The notes below the pieces were generated by a model, which saw only the letters and a program-made list of their open reading frames with translations, was not told where the DNA came from and did no database searches. A stretch of 64,000 nucleotides of DNA. Origin: Nematopogon swammerdamellus (lineage: Eukaryota; Arthropoda; Insecta; Lepidoptera; Adelidae). The DNA lies in the NCBI GenBank assembly GCA_946902875.1, contig OX336342.1, positions 13,323,523 to 13,387,522 on the forward strand, given 5' to 3'. Both the position numbers and the translations under genes were made by a program. Positions 1-12,100 of the stretch are shown here, one piece after another. Position 1 is the first letter of the stretch; each line of letters starts with the position of its first letter.

Positions 1-187
1 TCATTGGGAGGAATTCATTAGTATACCTGTGTGGTAGGTATATCTTAGCAGCATATTGTGTAACGAAACCATTTCTACACCATGTTGAGGTAGAAATCTG
101 TATGAAATGGAATTGTAAAAATGTATGTGACGAAACTATGTCAAAGATGCACGCAACAGGAGATATTCACTGAAAAGAAAATCATAC

Positions 188-3100
188 CTGATACATAGTA
201 GCACCAGTATGCACTGCGTTGACTACGGATTCAGGTATTGCCTGCAGAGTAGTACCAACTGTAGCCAATATGGCTGCCAGCCACGACGGTCTACGATCAC
301 ACCACACCTAGAATGGTCAAAATTACTGTCATGTTAAAATACATTTTAAGTACCTAAGTAAATAAGTTAGACAAAGCTTGATTATGGGTAGTTAGATAGA
401 AAATGCATTATTCTAAAGTTGTAGAGATGTTTTCGTTTACAATGGGACGGGAAGGGGGAGGGGGGGGGAGGGTCAGAACGACGTAAGCGCCATAGCTACA
501 CTATTTTAATTTCAATTCTGAAAATTTTACAATACTACCATAAAATTGTTAAGTTTTTAATGGAAGCGATGCGATGGCTCATCATAAACGAAAACATCTC
601 ATAGATACATTTTCTGCCATAAAGTTAAGCCAAGAAGCTATGGTTAAAATTGAAATGTAACCTGTCTCCTATCCAAGCAGGCTGCCCAGTCCGTTCCAGA
701 AACTTCTAACCCAGCCAGTAGAGTGGAACGCACTTCGTCCTTGCTTCCGATCGACACTATGACATATGCCAGTGCACCAACTGCTCGTGAATATTCTTCT
801 TCTCCTGTAATTTGCCCAAACGTTATACAACGTTTTCCAAAACTCAACGTCGAGCGGGAACCGAAACGGAACGGAAAAATTGGAGTCATTTTTTTATTTT
901 TTTTTAAATTGAACTGAATATTTTTTTTTGTAAAACTACAGGCATTCTGGTTTTATTTGGGATAGTTATCAATAGCAGGGTTATTTAGGCTTCCAATATT
1001 AAAATTTTAACAATTATATTTGCAAATTTGTAGTCGTAGTACCTAAAATGTCAATTTTCAAGGTTTTTCAAAATGCTCATATCATAAGAAACAAATGACT
1101 CCGATTTTTTTTTCTTATTTTTCCCTTGGTAGTCATAAACTGGCCTACTCCCTCGTTCCCGCTTGACGTAGAGTTTTGGGACATGTTGTATATTATAAAA
1201 ATTTTTAGTAAGATTTATATCGGAAAAATTTCACTAACATGTAAATATTCATGTTTCATAGAAATATCTACACTATGTAGGGACAATCCAAATAAAGCTG
1301 AAAATGAGCTGCTTACACCTTACACCGTCACAACATAATAACACAAGTGAGTAACAAAAAAATTGTTTATGTGATTGTTACCAGTTTTTGTAGCTGCAGA
1401 TTTACAAAACCCATCAAAAGTGCACAGAAAGCCCCCACATTTGCCCGGCCTGCCTCCCATGCTGAACCACAGGCCGTTGGCTTGCCACTTGGCATTATCC
1501 CGAGACATATGACGAACACCATGATTTACCAACATTCCGGCTAGGAAGCAATTCCTCATCATTAAAACCTGTGAAGCAAAATATAAAAATATGTCTTAAT
1601 TAAATATGTATATATTTATCAATCAATCATATCATAAATATCAATCAATACTAATAATAAATCTGTAAGGGATGGTCATGCAGTAAGTTACTTTATTTAA
1701 TGAGATACTGCGTTTGTATACTCTGTGCATGATACTAAAACTAAATTGATGATTTTTAGAAATTTGTTGTATGTATGTTCCTCCATAACTCTTAAACCGA
1801 TCATCCGAATTCGATGAAACTTAGTACAAGCACATTTGATTATACGGGACACAGGATAGGTAGGCTAAATAAAATTCAGTTCCGGTTACGCTAAGATGTG
1901 GCTCTCATACAAACCGAATTATTCCAGCGCCAAAATAAAGGTACGGTAGCGGGCTTACTTACTTTCTTCTTTTTAAATACGAATTTCACGCGAGTTAAGC
2001 CGCGAGCAAAAGCTAGTAACTAAATAAAAATAATAAATTAAACTACAAAAACATTTCAAAATGGTCAAACAGCCAAGTTCAGTTCAGTTAAGTGTAGTCG
2101 GACAAGAATGCAAGACATGGCACAAGTCTATGGTGTACCCAAGGAAGTCACGTTTTCAATTTCACAGTTATAATCAAATAAAAAATTATATTTCCACCTT
2201 CACCAACAAAGGCCACGATGGTTGTGGCTGTGCCATAAGAACTTTAAGTTCAACAGCAATCGCAGTCTTCTTCGACAGCTGCTGAGTGGAGGTAACGGTG
2301 AGATCTGAGGATGCGCCGTCGATCAGGTGTGGACTGACGAGTGTGAACCACGGGCACGGGTGGTCACTCCTCTCCACTATTCCTTCTTCAGGTATATCTT
2401 TGAATGCCTGAAAAAGTTGTTCAATTCCTATAAAATTGTTAAATTTTTCATTGCATATAGGTGTGTAGAATGTTCCGAAAGCCACAAAACTACAGATTGC
2501 CCCAAAAAGGACAAAAATTCTTACTATTGCATATTCTTATTCTTAATAAAGTTTTAAGCAACTTAGCAATATTTGAAATTCTACATGACCACAAGCACAC
2601 TACTACGGAAACTACCCGCACTGACCACAGCTACAATCTTCGTCAACGACGGGCGGAGATTTGACAGTTTTCTGCCAACCGTCGCACTAGTCAGAGTGCT
2701 CATGAGGATGGGCCGTACGCTTGGCCCGAAACATCGAGCCACATAGCTCGGAAGAACCGTGAGTAAAGCTGTTTTGTTTTAAAAATAATGACCACAAGCA
2801 CACTTTAAAAATTCACTTTGGCTTACATTGTGTATGAAATGCAGCTCAGCGCCCCTAAAAACGAGGCACTTGAAGAGCTCATTGCACTTGGCGTGTATGT
2901 CGCGCACGTGGCGCGTGTGCCCTGCGGGCTGCAGCCCAAGCAGGTCCGAGCCGCTCGCACACACCGCCGGCAGCAGCTCCGCACAGCACAGCAGCACGTT
3001 CAGTATGTCGTTGATGAGCAGTTGGGTCGTCGCCTCGTTTGTGTTCGCCTGCGGAAGTCGATTGATTCGTTTGTCAACAGTGTTACGTTGCAAAACCGCA

Positions 3101-6100
3101 AGGGCTACGGGACCTGCGGGACCCTACGGTTCCGTTTTAGTTATTTGGTTAAGTATTTTAAATACTGCCGCCAATTACGGGCGACTCAAATACGGCGACT
3201 GGAATACGGTCGCGCGTGGTATGGTTGCAGCGGCTTGTCAGATCAACACAGCAACTCAATCAGAGTCGCGTCGCCTCGTGCGCCGGTATTTGATAACATT
3301 GCCCTTTGAGTGCTTCCATTGGTGCAGATGCAGACTTACCTTTACCAGATTCTAATATAAGTTACAGAAATATATCATGACTAAAATGTTCAAATCATTG
3401 TTGATTAGGCTTGAATTCACGTGCACAATATAGTCGCATAACGCTTGTAGCAAGCCTGCAAGGTGAACATTTTGTTTCAAGTTTCAAATGCAAAAACAAT
3501 ACAATGTGTGAGTTGTATTTAATTACATTTTCAAATATTCTTTATTGTTACATAAAATTATTCTAAAGTTGCCTGCATGCTTCTCATAATATAACACCTG
3601 TGTATTATATATATTATATAGGAGCAAGTCAGCGCCATCTATGGCCATACAACAAAATTTATAAAGTGGATCTTTGATGTGGTGGATGCAAAATTGAAAC
3701 GCTAGGCACCGCAACGTAACGTCTCCACTTCTTTATATTCCGAAATATAATATTTTGTTTCAAAAGATTACTCTTCTAAAGGAATGTATGCTATTAAATC
3801 ATAGGATATTTTCAAACATAACAATTAAACATTTTAACTAACCTGGCAATATCGAACAGTGAAGATGGTGAGAGTTTCATTCAACATGCCTGCAAATATT
3901 CTCTGAGCCATTCTAGGAGGCACAGTCTCCCATAAATCTTGCTTTGAACCTGCAATTATTCCATGACCATATATAACTTTGCTGTATAACAAACAACAGA
4001 AAAATGAAATGAAATGATTGTATCTAATTACCTTCTTCTAGCTTCATAAGATTATCCTTACCTATAATAAAATCCAACGTCTGCTTTCTGTCTGAGTGTC
4101 TGTCTGTCCGCTTATAACTCGAGAACCACTGAACCGATTTTAATAAAAAAAAATTCTACGGATAGCTTGATTCTTCCCATCAACTATAGGCTACTTACTA
4201 TCATGCTAAATGGCTTATGAGGTTAGCAGTGAAGTGAAATATGAGAGCGGGCGGAGCCGCGGGCACAGCTAGTCCCATATATTATTACATACATACATAC
4301 ATAGCGTCACGCCTGTTTCCCGGTGGGGTAGGCAGAGACAACGGATCTCCACGTGCCACGATCCTGACACACCTCTGCCGCCTCTTCCACTCCCATAATG
4401 TTCTTCATGCATGCTCGTCGGTTACGGGTACTAAGCACTTGCCCCTTTTTGAGCACATGCCCGATCTGGTCCAGGTACGTGCGTCTAGGGCGACCCTTCC
4501 CGACTCTTCCACTCACATTTGCTTCATAAATTTCTTTCGTTAGTCTCCTATCATCCATTCTTCCAACATGACCGAACCACCGAAGCATCCCTTTCTCAAT
4601 CCTTGTCACTATATCTTCTTTCAACCCACAGCGCTCTCGCACTACACTATTTCTCAATCTATCTTTCATTGTAACTCCGCACATACTCCTCAACGCGCGC
4701 ATTTCCACAGCATTAATCCTGCTTTCATGCTTCGTCTGCCATGCCCAACTTTCACTCCCGTACATAAGTGTAGGGGCCAGCACTCCACCATGGACAGCCA
4801 AACGTGCCCTAGTTGACATGCTTTGGCTGCTCATAATGGCGTGCAACGCCCCATTCACTTGGTTGCCAGCTTTCACTCTCTTTTCTACATCTCCTTCACA
4901 TTTTCCATCACGCGTGAACATATTCCCCAGATATACGAATTCGTTCACTTGCTCCAGTTTCTCATTCCCAATCCTGACATCGCATTCGGACACTATTTCA
5001 TTCCTCTCCAGTACCATAACTTTCGTCTTGTTTACATTCACTTTCATTCCCTTCCTTTTAAATGCTTCAACCATAACAGTTACCATGTCCTGCAACTCGC
5101 CCACCGACGATGCAAGTATCACTTGATCGTCGGCGTACAAGAGGCATTTCACAACTAACTCATCCATTCTTAATCCACAATCATATTCTTTCAGATCAGC
5201 CAAGCAGCTGTCCATGAATAGATTGAACAGCCAGGGTGACGCCACACACCCCTGTCTGACCCCTCTAGAGATGTCAAACCAGTCGGTGTATGCCCCGTTT
5301 ATCCTGACGCAAGCCCTAGAACCCTCATAGAGAGATTTCAGCGCTTGCACCAAGTGACTGTCCACTCCATACTCGGACAACACTGCCCACAACTCATTCC
5401 TCATCACTTTGTCATAGGCCTTCTCCAAATCTACGAACGCGCAAAAGACCTTCTGGTTTTTCGCCAGATATTTTTCGGCTATGCACCGTAGTGAAAAGAC
5501 CTGATCCGTGCATCCCATACCCTTCCTAAATCCCGCTTGTACATCCCAGATCTTTTCTTCCGTAATTTTCAACACCCTTTCAATCAGTACTTTTGCGTAC
5601 AGTTTGCCGACAATGCTGAGAAGGCTTATGCCCCGGTAGTTTTTGCATTCCTGCTGCGAACCTTTTCCTTTATACAGCGGGACGATCACAGCTTTGCACC
5701 AATCATCTGGTACTCGGCCGTGTCGCCAGCACATATTAAAGAGCCGGTGCAACAAGTCTGCAACCACCCAACCACCGCCCCTCAGCATTTCGACCGACAC
5801 TCTATCATATCCCGCTGCTTTACCTAATTTCATGCCTTTCAATGCTTTCTGAATCTCATCCACACTAATCTCGCTATCAACATCCATACTAGGCGTGTCG
5901 CTCACAGCTCCAGCTTCAGGCTGTGTCTCCACACCTTCAGGTTCAAAAAGTCTTTCAAAATAATCCTTCCATCGTTCTAAAATTTTCTTTTCATCCTTTA
6001 ATACACATCCCTCATTGTCCCTGATATCCGTCATTTTACATGTCTCTGATTTCTTCCGGACTGTTTTTACCATTTTCCAAAACAGTTTTATATTAGACCG

Positions 6101-9100
6101 GAAGTTGTCAGAGAATCTCCTGTCATTCTTTTCTTTCTCTTTGCTTTTACTTCTTTCAACACATTCTTTCACTTTCATTTTAGCCTCAACATACCTTTGT
6201 TTTCGTACCTCTACTACATTATTTCCTGCGTTCACTCTTCTGTCAGCCTTACTCGCTAACAGATCAAGCCATGCTTTCTTCTTCTCATCCACTACACGTT
6301 TTACATCATCATTCCACCAAGATTTATTGGATTTCCTTCCATTCTTTCTCTTTGCGACGCCACATATCTCAGTAGCTGTCTCGATCATTCCACTTTTCAT
6401 TTTCTCCCATACATATTCCATTTCATACTCAACGTTTCTACAGAAATCTTCACTCAACCTTTCGCTCAATTTTCTGTGATATTCACCTTCAACATCCGTA
6501 TCCTGTAATCTTTCTACTTTTATTCTTTCTAGCGCCGTTGTTTCCACATGGTTTCGGTGTCGCCAACGCTTGAACAGACCCCTGATTCGGCATACCACCA
6601 GGAAGTGGTCTGTTCCAACATTGGCTCCACGATGAACCCTTGTGTCTACAACATTGCCTCTTAATCTTTCGTCAACTATCACAAAATCTATCATACTTCT
6701 TTCTTCCTGTCTCTGCCAAGTATACATATGAATCTTTTTGTGGGCAAACATAGTGTTTGTCACAAAAAGATTCTTTTCCAGGCACACCTCGAGCAAACTA
6801 ACACCATTCTCGTTTTTTCTTTCGTCACCAAACTTTCCAAGTACAGACTCATAGCCATCCCTTTTCACGCCAACCCATCCATTAAAGTCTCCCATCAATA
6901 ACACTCTCTCATTCCCCTCACATGCATCAAGTATTTCTCTCACACTCTCCCAGAACTCCTCGCGGTCCTTGATGGGCTTGGACATATTGGATATGGGAAT
7001 ATAATTTATGAAGATCCTATATGTACCTGTGTCAACCTGTTGACGAATAAGGAATACATACATACATATCACACACGCTGAATCCCGACAATCGGGGTAA
7101 GCAGAGTCATCGGTGTTGTGCTGCAAGAACTCTGGTAAATTACAGCACAACACCGACCACCATGTTTCGCAAAGTATTCGAACAAGATTCAATCGATCAA
7201 GCAGCAAGTAAGGCACGAAGACCCACCTGCTGCATGATTCGGTGGAAGTAACGTGCCAAGGTGAGAGGTGGCGAGCCTGTCGCCCTTTAGCACGGCATCT
7301 TGTCCTTATCCCTTAGTCGCCTTTTACGACATGCACGGGGAGAGATGCAGTGAGGCTATTCTTTTTAAGTACCGGCCCCACACAAATAAGGAATAATAAT
7401 TAGAAAGTATGTTTTCATTTTTTTTTATGCAAACCAACATGGGTGTCTGTGCCGAGAGACCAATGGCGCATTCGACAGAGCTAAAAACACCTTTCCTCGC
7501 GAATATAAAGAAAGCTAAACGGACCTTGCATATAAAGCCACCAGCCCTGGACAGAAGCGGAGCCGGCCTCGGGCGCGACTCCGTCCTGGTTGTCGATGGG
7601 CCGGCCGCCCGCGTCCTGCAGCAGGTACAGCGACAGCAGCCGCACGTGCAGGTCCAACATTCGCTCCCCGACCGCTTCCGACATAGTCGCATAACGCTTG
7701 TAGCAACCCTGCAAGGTGAACATTTAAGTTTCAAATGCAAAAACAATACAAATAAAACATTTTATATGTTAATAAAAATTACGGAACTAAGAAATGAGCA
7801 GTAGAAAATGCTGTAGTCGGGCTTCTTGTCTATGTAATCCTTGTACAAGCCTTTTTGAATATATAATTAGGTACAACTTTTCACAATGCCTACATGCAGG
7901 GCGCTTAGGCAAGCGGGGCTTTTTGCTTCTATGGGCCGACCGCCAACGGCTTTTTCACAGTTACGAGGGAATAAAGGACAACATAAATACAGTGAAACAT
8001 TGCCATGCTTTGCGTTCACAGTCGGGTAAATATCGATCCATATGCTCTTAGTCATATATTATAAAGCAAAAATGCATTTTTATACTATGACTGCTAGAGA
8101 CACAAAACCTTGGTCGGGTTTAAAATACCTTCCTCAAAGTAGACACATTTAAACTCTTATTACTTTTTTTTTTATGGAAACTGACACGGTTGGCTACATC
8201 ACCTACAACATCCGTGATGTCAGCCCATAACACCGGGAGAACTTGGTGCCACGTCAGTGCTTCCCTTCGGTTGTGCTGGCCGTTTCGACGCAAAGTACCA
8301 GATTTGCAATTGACCAGTAACGCAAATGACCATACTCTTAATTCGTAAACGACCATATACGCTGTATATTCAGGACTTATTATTGGACTGTAATATTCAG
8401 AATTCGCAAATGACCTGATTATTTTTTTTTTTAATTTTTTTTTTTTTAATTTTTTTTTTTTTTTTTTTTTTTTTTATTGCTACCGAACTGGGTGGCTCTG
8501 TCCGAGGTCGCAACCTCAGGCGCAGCCAATTTCACCCCCGAGGAGGTGCCAGTCCGGCTTGGAGGTGGACTAATGTTGCTGGGGAAAGGCTATTAACCCG
8601 CGATTTGAAGATCTGTGGATTGTAGGAGTGGGGGAAGATATTTCCTGGGAGCCCGTTCCACACCTTTGCAGTGCGGCACAAGAACGATTTAGAGAATCGT
8701 GCAGTTCGAAGAACTCTTCTGTCGACTACAAACGGGTGTTCCGCGAGAGTATGGCGGGTTTGGCGAAGGCGAACAGGAGGAGGAGGGATAAGGGAAGCAA
8801 GTTCAGCCGTCAGAGCAGCGGCCATAGTAGTACCGATAAAACAGGCTCAATGACCCAACGATACGTCTGTGCTTTAGAGGTTGAAGGTCCTTTGTGAGTA
8901 CGGAGTCACCAATGAGGCGAATGGCTCGTCGCTGAATAGAATCCAAGGCTGAAAGAAGGTACTCAGGGGAACCCTCCCAAAGATGACTGCAATATTCCAT
9001 CACCGGTCTTACTTGTGCTTTGTAGAGTGTAAGCAGTTGGACCGGCGTGAAAAATCGCCGACAGCGGTAAAGGACTCCTAATTTTCGAGACGCTAGTTTC

Positions 9101-12100
9101 GCCTTGGACTCTATGAACGATCGAAACCCAACGTCCCTGGACACCTCCATACCCAGGACGCCCAGACTACCATCGTTGGGGACTTGGCTGCCCTGAAAAC
9201 CTGATACGCAAATTACCATATTCTCAATTCGTAAACGACCATATACGCAAAGGACCGCAATATTCAGAATTCGCAAATGACCAGATATCAGAAAAAAATC
9301 GAAAATGTAATTCCCACGGGTACCTACTGCTTTGATTTTAAAAATAAGTCCCTCACATTTTTTCAGAAAATTAATATTTTTAAAATGTAAGTTTAAATAA
9401 AATAACATTTTAAAGGGGGACTTATTTTTTATTATTATTTCTTAATGATTAAAGTTTTATTTTTAGTTACATAAAAATAAGGTTTAAGTTTTATGTTTAA
9501 GTTAGAGTAGTAAAAGATAATTTAAATTAATAATTTTATTAAATATAATTTGTTATATATACTTACGGAGTTTCATTTAACAATATCTAAAAAAATAAAA
9601 AATTATTAAAATGCATCTAAATGAAAAATCCAGGTAATTTGCGTATCTAGTACAATGTGAATATAAAGTTTCAGATATCATGGTCATTCACGTTCAGGGT
9701 AAAGTGCGTATCTGAAAAACTCGGGTAATTTGCGTATCGGGTACAATGCGTAATATTTAGTTTCAGATTTCATGGTCATTTGCGTGACTGGTCAATTGCG
9801 AATCTGGTACTTTGCGTCGAAACGGTGCTGGCTACTGCACTGAACTGGACGGAAAACACAAACTATTTACATAGCCGTTTCGACCGACCTTTCATTCAGT
9901 GCGGTGGTACCAACCCGGTCGAGAGCGGGACTGGTGGTTTCCCCGCGTCCTAGTCAACGCAGACTAGCTGACGAGGGCTTGATGCGAGCCGAAACGTGAA
10001 GCATGCGCGGGAAATTTAGAGTGGCCACTCGCTAGTCCCGGCCTCGATTGATACCCTCCTCTACTGCCGATGGGCCCGGATATGTTCGGTGAAGCCATCG
10101 TAAGCTTAGATCCACACCTTCGAAACAAGACAGCCCGGAGAGACGGGATGACGCTGGAAAGACAGCTGGCGACCGGGAAAGACCGTTGACGAATGGGAAA
10201 GTCCATTTGACGACCGGGAAAGACTGGTGACGCTGGAGAGACAGACGGGCGTTAGGCCTAGCAAGCCGCGCCAGGAAATAAAAGCTACGACAGTCAAAAG
10301 AGTAAATACCCTCAGAGCGGTCCGAGAGGGAGGGAGGATGAACCGCTCACCGATCGATATCTCTGACAACCTTGGCATGAATATGGACTTGAAATGCTCG
10401 AAGTGTGGGAAACAATATAAGCGAAAAATCTGGCTAGAAAAGCACGTGAAGGAGAAACATAGCGACAGTGAAGCAGGGCAGAAAGCGCCTGTAAGTTCTC
10501 CACCTGACACTATTGACAGAGTACAACCTCACACGTCACAAAGTGTTGCGCAACCTTCCTCTCACCATGAAGCATTTTCGCCCAGAGACCGACTAAGCTT
10601 ACCGAGCATATCCGAGACCACTTGGAAGCAACATGATCGATGCCTAGCCGAAAGACTTGACCTCCCAGGCTGCAGGCAGAGTCCCGAAGATCAGCTGTAT
10701 GACTTCCAGGGAATAATTTACAATTACTTCTCCGAATTGTACCCTGTTCGCTATCACCACAACCCAATGGAAAGAGAAAACACTTTCAAAGCAAAGCTTA
10801 GGAGAAGGAAGAGAGAGTTGATAAAGCAGCTAAGGAAGGCTAAAGCCTCAGGAGACAGAAATCTATGCCACCAATTAGCCAGAGCGATGAGATCTATCCT
10901 AAAACTCATCCAGAAAGTATCTGAGCAAATTACGGTTGCTGGCAATGAATTTCGAAAGGCTCAGAATATAGCAGCTTTCGAGAAGAACCCCTTTTACTTC
11001 GCCAAAAAAGCTTTTAAGGAACAGCAGGGTACAATTTGGTTAAGTACGGACGAGATGTTCAACTACTTTAAATCCACATATACCACCCCGGAGGCAGATA
11101 TAACTTACAGGGATCCACCAGCTCCAAAACCCAAAGAACCTGCTCTAGCATTTGATGCTGATTCACCGACGATGGAAGAGCTGGAATACCACATAAAAAG
11201 GAAACCAAATAGTTCCGCCCCGGGACCCGATGGCATACCATACATCATATACAAAAAATGTCCATCAGTGCGGAAACACATGTTGAACATCTACAAAAGA
11301 ATTTGGACGAACAGAGAAGTGCCAGACTGTCTTGGTAAAGCCGTGTTTGTTCTTCTACTAAAAAAGAAAGAAGTTACTGATCCCAAGGATATTAGACCTA
11401 TAGCCCTTACGAACACAATTTCGAAAATATTCTTCTCCATTATACAGGCCAGACTACTCAAACATATGTGTACCAACGACTACTTACCGAAGAAGTACCA
11501 GAAAGGTTTTCTCCCAAGAGTTGCAGGGTGTCTCGAACATAATTCTTTGCTGACTGAATGTCTTAGAGATGCAAGGAAGAATGAGAGACAATTAACTGCC
11601 ACGTGGTTAGACTTTGAAAACGCCTTCGGTTCGGTGCGCCATGAGTTACTATTAAAGGCGCTAGAGTGGTATAATGTGCCACCTCTGATCTGTAATATAA
11701 TAGCCTCCTACTACAAAAAACTTTCCTTTGTAATACAAGTAAAAGGCGAAACGGAGAAGATACCGGAAATTCGTTACGGCATAGGACTTTTCCAGGGTTG
11801 CTGCCTCTCTCCTGTTACATTTAACATTGTTATCAACATTCTAATTGATACGCTTGTCGTAAAAGAAAACAAATGGGGATACAGGTTCAAATATGGAGAC
11901 ACATATATGGCGGCCATCCTGGCATTTGCGGATGATATTACGCTGTTAACCCGCAATCCAAAACAGAATCAGGCGCTTCTTAAGGTGGTAGATGACTATT
12001 GTGAATGGACTAAAGGGATGAAGATAAAACCAGCGAAGTGCTACTGTTTGAGCTTAACCAGGAAAGGTTCAAAGTTTACCTCGAGCAATCCAGGTCTGAC

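Larger units (their letters stand above)
8166..9916 (-). repeat. Family A retroposon, split by a DNA transposon
   Basis: Minus-strand copy of the commonest repeat here: a ~150-320 bp unit with the core AAGGGAAGCACTGAC...GATGTAGCCAACCGTG and an A-rich 3' end. Its two halves, 8166-8280 and 9825-9916, are separated by the TIR element at 8281-9824. Its 5' side is cut by the R2-type LINE at 9917. Other copies are listed at 21715, 28108, 30333, 32091, 32355, 40073, 50373, 50764, 59934, 60924 and 63243. The A-tail indicates spread by retroposition. Confidence 0.65.

Noticed and set aside
2818..3355. Two plus-strand ORFs of 163 and 175 codons
   Set aside because: They overlap, inverted, the minus-strand exon 3048-2827 that joins in frame with its neighbours; they have no family features.
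4568..6479. Several plus-strand ORFs
   Set aside because: All are antisense shadows of the RTE-like reverse transcriptase.
7409..7804. Plus-strand 131-codon ORF
   Set aside because: Shadow of the minus-strand exon 7708-7491.
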